DNA of 64,000 bases from positions 26,411,650 through 26,475,649 of the forward strand of contig NC_079887.1 in NCBI RefSeq assembly GCF_029227915.1. The letters are read 5' to 3'. Under the pieces are notes generated by a model, which made no database searches, was not told the DNA's origin, and was given only the letters and a program-made list of their open reading frames with translations. Shown here one piece after another: positions 59,835-64,000 of this stretch; the stretch's first letter is position 1, and each line of letters starts with the position of its first letter. The DNA comes from Hydractinia symbiolongicarpus (Eukaryota; Cnidaria; Hydrozoa; Anthoathecata; Hydractiniidae). Both the position numbers and the translations under genes were made by a program.

Positions 59835-60422
59835 ATGGCAGAGATTTATCCGAAGCTACCCACGGCTCCCAAATATTCGAGCAAGCAGGACAAGTTTAAT
59901 ACTAATACCGTGAACTCTCAACTTGGGGAGCTTAGAAAATTACGTGATAAGTTCAATACAAAATATGAGAAATATAACAAGACGCTGCACAGACTGGTGC
60001 TTTTAAATGCCAGCGCCACAGCCCTAACCGTCGCTTCGGGCATAGGTTCGGTGGTAACCGGTGCCACGCTCATCGGAATCCCCGCTTCCGTGGGATTGGG
60101 AGCCGTAGCACTGTCCGGAACCATTTTCACGGGCTCCGTCATGGCCCTGATTAAAAGATATCGGAGCAAACTTGACAAGGTCATGAAATTATATGATGTT
60201 GCGACGTCCGCCATCGCCGTGTTTGAAAACTCCGTCTCGCGGGCTCTGAATAATGACGACATTAGTCACATTGAATTTCAAACCCTGAGCGGTATATACT
60301 ACGAAGCTCTGGACAAGATGACGAAAACCGACAGAAAGATGGAGAGCGAAACTCGCAACCAGTTTGAAAAAAGTCTAATGGACCAGGTTCAAAGCCTCAG
60401 AAGGACCGTAAATCAAGGTTAG
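59835..60422 (+). CDS. Glycine-rich membrane-hairpin protein, paralogue of the 161 aa gene (195 aa)
   Basis: The N-terminal 25 residues are polar. The motif NSQLGELRKLRDKF (27-40) matches NSQLEELVKLRGKF of the neighbour. Residues 54-106 are a long Gly/Ala/Val/Thr-rich hydrophobic region able to form a two-helix hairpin. A conserved helical tail follows, with KLDKVMKLYDVATSAIAVFE (about 112-131) and then a DKMTKTDRKMESETRNQFEK region. I recall this protein type as recurrent in cnidarian genomes, apparently mostly within Polinton-like elements. It keeps a longer C-terminus than its paralogue and looks like the ancestral form. It starts 27 bp after the previous stop and is followed by the convergent integrase. 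Confidence 0.7.
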   Translation: MAEIYPKLPTAPKYSSKQDKFNTNTVNSQLGELRKLRDKFNTKYEKYNKTLHRLVLLNASATALTVASGIGSVVTGATLIGIPASVGLGAVALSGTIFTGSVMALIKRYRSKLDKVMKLYDVATSAIAVFENSVSRALNNDDISHIEFQTLSGIYYEALDKMTKTDRKMESETRNQFEKSLMDQVQSLRRTVNQG

Positions 60423-60573
60423 TGATGTGCGCATGTACACCGCTCGCATATTTCGTGTGGTACGATAAAAATTAATATTAAGGCGGTTTGCGACATTATG
60501 CGGCGCGATCGTCCCCCCAAGACCGAGCCATAGCGGCCCTATCTGCCGACCGACCCGCGCGATCCCCGGCATC
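60423..60573. other. Non-coding convergent region between the 195 aa gene and the integrase
   Basis: About 150 bp with no supported gene. It has a TACGATAAAAATTAAT stretch near 60,463, similar to TTACGATAAAAGTG upstream of the 98 aa gene, and a GC-rich segment (about 60,500-60,570) rich in CCGACC and CGCG, unlike its AT-rich surroundings. Confidence 0.4.
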
Positions 60574-60598
60574 ATCTTTACCTGTTTCTGGTAAAGAT
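60574..60598 (-). terminator. 3' hairpin H5 after the integrase
   Basis: A perfect 9-bp stem (ATCTTTACC at 60,574-60,582, GGTAAAGAT at 60,590-60,598) with a 7-nt loop, 13 nt beyond the integrase stop. The reverse complement matches hairpin H1 at all but one of the shared 25 positions, loop included. Confidence 0.6.
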
Positions 60599-60611
60599 AT
60601 CGTCCCCTTTT

Positions 60612-61595
60612 TCACCAACCTTGCACATAATCAGGAGGTAATTCTGTATCTTCGGGTATTAACATCAATTCCTCTTTTACAAAAGCCCGTCCAGGTCCGT
60701 CTTGAACATAGTACATTACACGGTTACCAGATTGCGCTATTACCTCACGCAATCTATATGTGTTTTTCGACCATATTCTATCGGTTGCCCGTCTCCGCCC
60801 ATCATCATGCTCTTCACCGGGTTGTAGTAGATATCTATACAGGCCATCTTTTGGTAATTCTACTTCGGGTGGATAATTCTCTCGTTTAGCAAGAGGCACC
60901 TCTTTCATTATAATAGCATCTTTTGACTTCATATCAATCATCTGCGTCTTTGTATCGTTTAGCCTATCAATCAGTTTATACAGATGCTTAACCCATGTAG
61001 ATGATACCTTTTCCGAATCATTCAGTTCTTGGGCATCTTGTATTTTGAATAAATTTTCGGCAAGTATCTTGTTCAACGCCTCAACAAAAGCTGTGTGTGT
61101 ATGCTTATATTTTGTAGTCGCTCTTTTAATTTCAACCTTATGCTTCTCCAACAGCTTTGATACATCTGCCTTGAATTCTGAACCGTTATCACATTGGAAA
61201 GTTTTCGGATAAGTTAATGGTCCTGCCTTGTAGATGTCCTCAATCATAGCGGCAACCTCTTTGGCTTTCTTGGTCCTCAAAGGTCGGGCTACCTTGTATC
61301 TGGAAGCAGCATCGATTCCCGACAAAATGTACTTATATTTATTACCATACAGTATGTCACCGGGCATGTACAATAAATCGAATTGATGTAAATCATTAGG
61401 GGTGGTAACTTCATAATGTGGTCTTTCAACATGTTTTGGAGCGGGTAAATGTACTTGCCAAAATGCTTGTTTTGATAGCCACTTCTTAACCTCCTTTGGC
61501 CTGAAACCGAATCCTCTTAAGCTCTGAACAGCCTTTTGTCCTTTCCATAAATTTTGAGGTTGATAGTAAGTCTCTTGAAGTTTAAAGTTTGACAT
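60612..61595 (-). CDS. Retroviral-type (rve/DDE) integrase of Polinton (327 aa)
   Basis: Inserts the element and produces the short target duplication. The rve core runs from about residue 55 to 220. The catalytic acids are D73 (HQFDLLYM), D136 (FQCDNGSEF) and E172 (AFVEALNK), with exactly 35 residues between the second D and the E. This DD35E spacing is that of retroviral, Polinton and Ginger integrases. The region before the core has no obvious HHCC zinc finger. The C-terminal part, residues about 270-320 (IWSKNTYRLREV, then VMYYVQDG and RAFVKEELMLIP), looks like the small beta-barrel or chromodomain-like module common in this group. Complete and uninterrupted with an ATG start, so an insertion-competent protein is plausible. 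Divergent from the 98 aa SAP gene. Confidence 0.95.
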   Translation of the reverse strand: MSNFKLQETYYQPQNLWKGQKAVQSLRGFGFRPKEVKKWLSKQAFWQVHLPAPKHVERPHYEVTTPNDLHQFDLLYMPGDILYGNKYKYILSGIDAASRYKVARPLRTKKAKEVAAMIEDIYKAGPLTYPKTFQCDNGSEFKADVSKLLEKHKVEIKRATTKYKHTHTAFVEALNKILAENLFKIQDAQELNDSEKVSSTWVKHLYKLIDRLNDTKTQMIDMKSKDAIIMKEVPLAKRENYPPEVELPKDGLYRYLLQPGEEHDDGRRRATDRIWSKNTYRLREVIAQSGNRVMYYVQDGPGRAFVKEELMLIPEDTELPPDYVQGW

Positions 61596-61693
61596 GTTTT
61601 ATTTATGCACACCTTTATTTATCTCCTTTTTGTTATGATGTGTTACGATAAAAGTGCTTAAAGTTTTTATATTTATTATATATATATATTAAG
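61596..61693. promoter_or_regulatory. 98-bp divergent promoter region (integrase / 98 aa gene)
   Basis: AT-rich. The minus side reads CATAAATAAAAC immediately before the integrase ATG, like the element before the 425 aa gene. The plus side has a long TATATATATA run (about 61,677-61,689) ending a few bases before the 98 aa ATG, and TTACGATAAAAGTG near 61,644. Confidence 0.45.
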
Positions 61694-61990
61694 ATGTCAG
61701 ACATGAATACCGATACCGATCTACATTGCGATTCCACCGTACCCGAATACAAATTGATGAAACTGAGAGAGTTGCGAGAGGTTGCCAAATCCCGCGGAAT
61801 TAAGTATATCGTGGGTATGAGAAAGGCTAAACTGGTTGAGGTGATTGAGAAGAATGATCTCGACCCATCCTACACCATCGATCTGGATACCAAGAAGGAA
61901 TGGTATGGATACTGTTCAAGGTGGAGGTCTAAAAACAGGGAGGCATATCTAAAAACTCAAAAACGTTATAACGACAAAAGATCCAAGTGA
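61694..61990 (+). CDS. Small SAP-like DNA-binding protein (98 aa)
   Basis: Residues about 18-50 (KLMKLRELREVAKSRGI, then MRKAKLVEVIEK) have the helix-turn-helix spacing of a SAP motif: L-x-x-L-R-x-x-A-x-x-R-G-I followed by K-x-x-L-V-E-x-I. SAP motifs bind AT-rich or structured DNA. The C-terminus is Trp/Tyr-containing and very basic (WYGYCSRWRSKNREAYLKTQ). A second SAP-like motif opens the next gene, the DNA polymerase, so this may be a stand-alone copy that helps bring the polymerase or terminal complex to DNA; that is inference. ATG start, intact, followed by hairpin H6 after 14 nt. Confidence 0.72.
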   Translation: MSDMNTDTDLHCDSTVPEYKLMKLRELREVAKSRGIKYIVGMRKAKLVEVIEKNDLDPSYTIDLDTKKEWYGYCSRWRSKNREAYLKTQKRYNDKRSK

Positions 61991-62004
61991 TTGAACAACC
62001 CTTT

Positions 62005-62028
62005 TTTGTTACTCGTTTGAGTAACAAA
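62005..62028 (+). terminator. 3' hairpin H6 after the 98 aa gene
   Basis: A perfect 10-bp stem (TTTGTTACTC at 62,005-62,014, GAGTAACAAA at 62,019-62,028) with a 4-nt loop, 14 nt after the stop. It shares the T-run and TTGTTAC core with H3. Confidence 0.6.
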
Positions 62029-62310
62029 TGTTGGTGGGTGGGTACCCATGGTGTACCGGTCACGACCCTCTAGGTGTACCGGTCACGACCCTCTAGGTGT
62101 TGGTGGGTGGTTACCCATGGTCTAACCGGTCACGGCCCTCTAGGTGCTGGTGGGTGGGTACCCATGGTGTACCGGTCATGGCCCTCAAGGTGCTGGTGGG
62201 TGGGTACCCATGGTGTACCGGTCATGGCCCTCAAGGTGCTGGTGGGTGGGTACCCATGGTGTACCGGTCATGGCCCTCAAGGTGCTGGTGGGTGGGTACC
62301 CATGGTCTAT
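62029..62310. repeat. 46-bp GC-rich tandem array before the polymerase gene
   Basis: About six units containing GGTGGGTGGGTACCCATGG, GTACCGGTCA and GGCCCTC. The last units start at 62,191, 62,237 and 62,283, exactly 46 bp apart; one early unit carries an internal 23-bp duplication. All three frames are open in places only because of the repeat. Each unit holds the palindromes GGTACC, CCATGG and ACCGGT. The remaining 62,311-62,417 shows nothing recognisable. Confidence 0.9.
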
Positions 62311-62417
62311 CGATGTATGTGTGTTTTAGCGTGTTTTACTATAATTTAGCATGGTGGTTGCCTCACAAACTAGGACACTCACGACCCTCCAACACGGTTT
62401 ACGATTTATAAAAATGG

Positions 62418-62491
62418 CTTAAAGATTACAAAATCGTATATCATAGCCAAACATCTTAAAGGTTCATAAATCGTATATCATAACCAAGCAT
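62418..62491 (+). promoter_or_regulatory. Tandemly duplicated 37-bp leader/promoter of the polymerase gene
   Basis: Two copies (62,418-62,454 and 62,455-62,491) each begin CTTAAAG and contain AAATCGTATATCATA followed by CCAA. The second copy runs straight into the polymerase ATG at 62,490. A duplication this close to the start suggests a duplicated promoter or 5' leader. Confidence 0.6.
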
Positions 62492-64000
62492 GACTTCGAG
62501 AAATACAGTTGTTGAATTAAGAGCTCTCGCTAGAGAACGCGGCCTACGTGGCTACTCAAGGCTCAGAAAGGCCGATCTGATCGAATTATTGACACCCACT
62601 ACTGTGTCAGCACCCATACCCATGCCGAGACCCACCAGACCCGTACCGGTGCCAAGACCCACCAGACCCGTACCGGTGCCAAGACCCACCAGACCCGTAC
62701 CGGTGCCAAGCCCACCAGACCCGTACCGGTGCCTAGACCGGTATCAGCACCCATACCAGCACCGAGACCGGGCACTAGCCAACAAGACATGGATTTGAAA
62801 AGCAAGTTGATCGAATGGAGAGACTGGTTAATAAATCATGTACCTAAGGCTATTAAGGAGAAAGCGAGCAAAGCTTTCAAAACCATGAAGGATAAGATCA
62901 TGGGTTTGTATAAAAAGGGCAGTGGAGAGGAAGAGGTGGAGGAGGTGGAGGTGGAGGAGGAGGAGGAGGAGGAGGAGGAGGAGGAGGAGGAAAACCCCTA
63001 TACCCCCATTGAAGAAGCTTTTGTAGGTTCATACAAACGTTTCAAAATAAACTCGGATGGTGGGAAGAATGTCAGGGTCTTTCTCGAAAAGGTCGAGCAC
63101 GTCGTAAATAGGTTGATGAGTGACGTGCTAGGGCAGAAGAAGTCGCTGAAGACTCAGGCGACCTTGTGGGTGAAATGGGTAAGGGAGGACACCAGCTCGA
63201 GCGATGCCCCGTGTGTACATGTCGATAAAGCTTTCAATAGTTATATGGAGATACTGCACGCCCACGATGACATTTCTGATGTTTTCGATCGGATGTGTAA
63301 TAAGATAATCGAGCAGATTGAAAACCCTGCTCTACCCGCCAGCGGGTTCACAATCGAAAGGATCCTACATATGCATGTGGACTTTCACAAACTAAAATTA
63401 ACTAGAGGTAGTTCTTACTTGCCGCTACCTAAGAATTTCAGTGGAAAGCGATCTGTGATTAACCCTCATAACGAGGATGATGATAAATGTTTCAGATGGG
63501 CTATTATCGCTGCTCTCAATCATGATAAGATCGATAATCACCCTGAACGAATCTCAATCCTTAAGAAGCATGATAAGTATAATTGGGATGGTCTAACTTT
63601 CCCAATGGCGCTAAACAAGATAGATTTGTTTGAGAGAAGGAACCCCGATGTCGCTGTGCATGTTTTGACAAAGGATGAGGGAGAAGGTATCTACATGTGT
63701 CGCAAGTCGAAGCATCTTGACCGTAAGGAGACGGTTGTTTTGTTTTTGCTGTGTGAGGGTGATAAGAAGCACTACATTGCTGTTAAGAACTTGAGCGGTG
63801 TACTGAGCAAGGTTAACTCGAAGGATGGACATAGAGAGCATTATTGCTTGAATTGTCTCTCTGGTTTTCCAAGCGAACAGAAAAGGGATGAGCACTTTGA
63901 GTATTGCAAGAATAACGATGCTGCTAAGATTCAACTCCCTAAGGAGGGTAGCACCCTAACCTTCACCGATGGTAAGTTTCAGCTCAAAGCCCCATTCATC
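62490..64000 (+). CDS. polB: Polinton family B DNA polymerase, N-terminal part, frameshifted and cut by window end
   Basis: From the ATG at 62,490 the frame encodes a SAP-like motif (residues about 6-35: VVELRALARERGLRGYS, then LRKADLIELL) and a Pro/Arg/Val repeat encoded by a 27-bp minisatellite. The fourth unit lacks one A (between 62,710 and 62,711), which moves the remaining gene to the next frame; that frame is open from there to the window end, with an ATG at 62,789 as a possible alternative start. Downstream are a basic helix, a poly-Glu run (about 62,930-62,990), a conserved region with INPHNEDDDKCFRW (Cys codon 63,488) and KKHYIAVKNLSGVL (His codon 63,770), and a C-x2-C-x12-H-x3-C zinc-finger-like motif (63,845-63,907). 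These match what I recall of the N-terminal region of invertebrate Polinton polymerases. The exonuclease and polymerase domains lie beyond the window. Confidence 0.82.
62628..62734. repeat. 27-bp minisatellite with a one-base slip in the polymerase gene
   Basis: Units at 62,628-62,654, 62,655-62,681 and 62,682-62,708 are 27 bp each (AGACCCACCAGACC plus CGTACCGGTGCCA). The fourth, 62,709-62,734, is 26 bp because AGACCC became AGCCC. The in-frame unit length makes the single-base loss stand out. Confidence 0.9.

Larger units (their letters stand above)
51239..64000 (+). mobile_element. Polinton/Maverick element, left and central part (right end outside window)
   Basis: Identified by the combination of an rve integrase, a protein-primed-type family B DNA polymerase (N-terminal part), an A32-like packaging ATPase, a double-jelly-roll-type major capsid protein and a penton-like minor capsid protein, a set known from Polintons/Mavericks and adintoviruses. 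The satellite consensus holds to GGGCCGAG (ending at 51,238) and then stops abruptly. The next bases are AGATAGGAAAG; as I recall, Polintons typically begin with AG and make 6-bp target duplications, so GCCGAG (51,233-51,238) is the predicted left duplication. The terminal inverted repeat cannot be confirmed because the right end is missing. The adenain-like protease usual for the group is not seen in this part. Confidence 0.9.

Noticed and set aside
60455-61660. TACGATAAAA as a shared promoter motif (about 60,463 and 61,645)
   Set aside because: One copy lies between convergent genes where no promoter is expected; the match is short and AT-rich, so chance is likely.
62074-62411. Three overlapping ORFs of 61-104 aa in the 46-bp array
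   Set aside because: All are translations of the same tandem repeat in different frames; openness is due to the absence of stops in the unit.

Overview
The window has two parts. Positions 1 to about 51,238 are an uninterrupted head-to-tail satellite array with a monomer of about 202 bp (roughly 250 copies, AT-rich), organised into many higher-order repeats of 4, 5, 7, 9, 10, 12 and 13 monomers. I see no gene in it. Positions about 51,239 to 64,000 are the left and central part of a Polinton/Maverick-type virus-like transposon that abuts, and probably inserted into, that array. The right part, including most of the DNA polymerase and the right terminal repeat, lies outside the window.

The host is a eukaryote. 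Several 'unknown' proteins here (the 425, 141, 195, 75 and 124 aa proteins) look like hypothetical-protein families I associate with cnidarian, especially anthozoan, genomes. I therefore suggest a cnidarian at moderate confidence, from recollection and not from a search.

Element layout, left to right: non-coding left end with a C-rich tract; a 111 aa protein (minus); a 300 aa protein (minus) followed in the same frame by a membrane-anchor segment behind a TAA; then, on the plus strand, a penton-like minor capsid protein, a double-jelly-roll-type major capsid protein and an A32/FtsK-HerA-like packaging ATPase. Next come small mostly membrane-associated proteins (97+105 aa split by an in-frame TAA, 124, 75, 43 and 141 aa); a 425 aa coiled-coil membrane protein (minus); a tandem pair of related membrane proteins (161 and 195 aa, plus); an rve/DDE integrase (minus); a 98 aa SAP-like protein (plus); a 46-bp tandem array; and the N-terminal part of a Polinton-type family B DNA polymerase (plus), running off the window and carrying a one-base slip in a 27-bp repeat.

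Together these are a replication/integration module (integrase, polymerase, SAP proteins), a morphogenesis module (capsid proteins and ATPase) and an unusually large set of membrane proteins. No adenain-type protease is visible. The most notable unexplained structure is a set of short inverted repeats placed 1 to 21 nt after the stop codons of most isolated or run-ending genes on both strands. They look like gene-end signals, comparable in idea to the mimivirus/virophage 'hairpin rule'. Two in-frame stops and one frameshift suggest a recently inserted copy that is starting to decay, although recoding or assembly error cannot be excluded.
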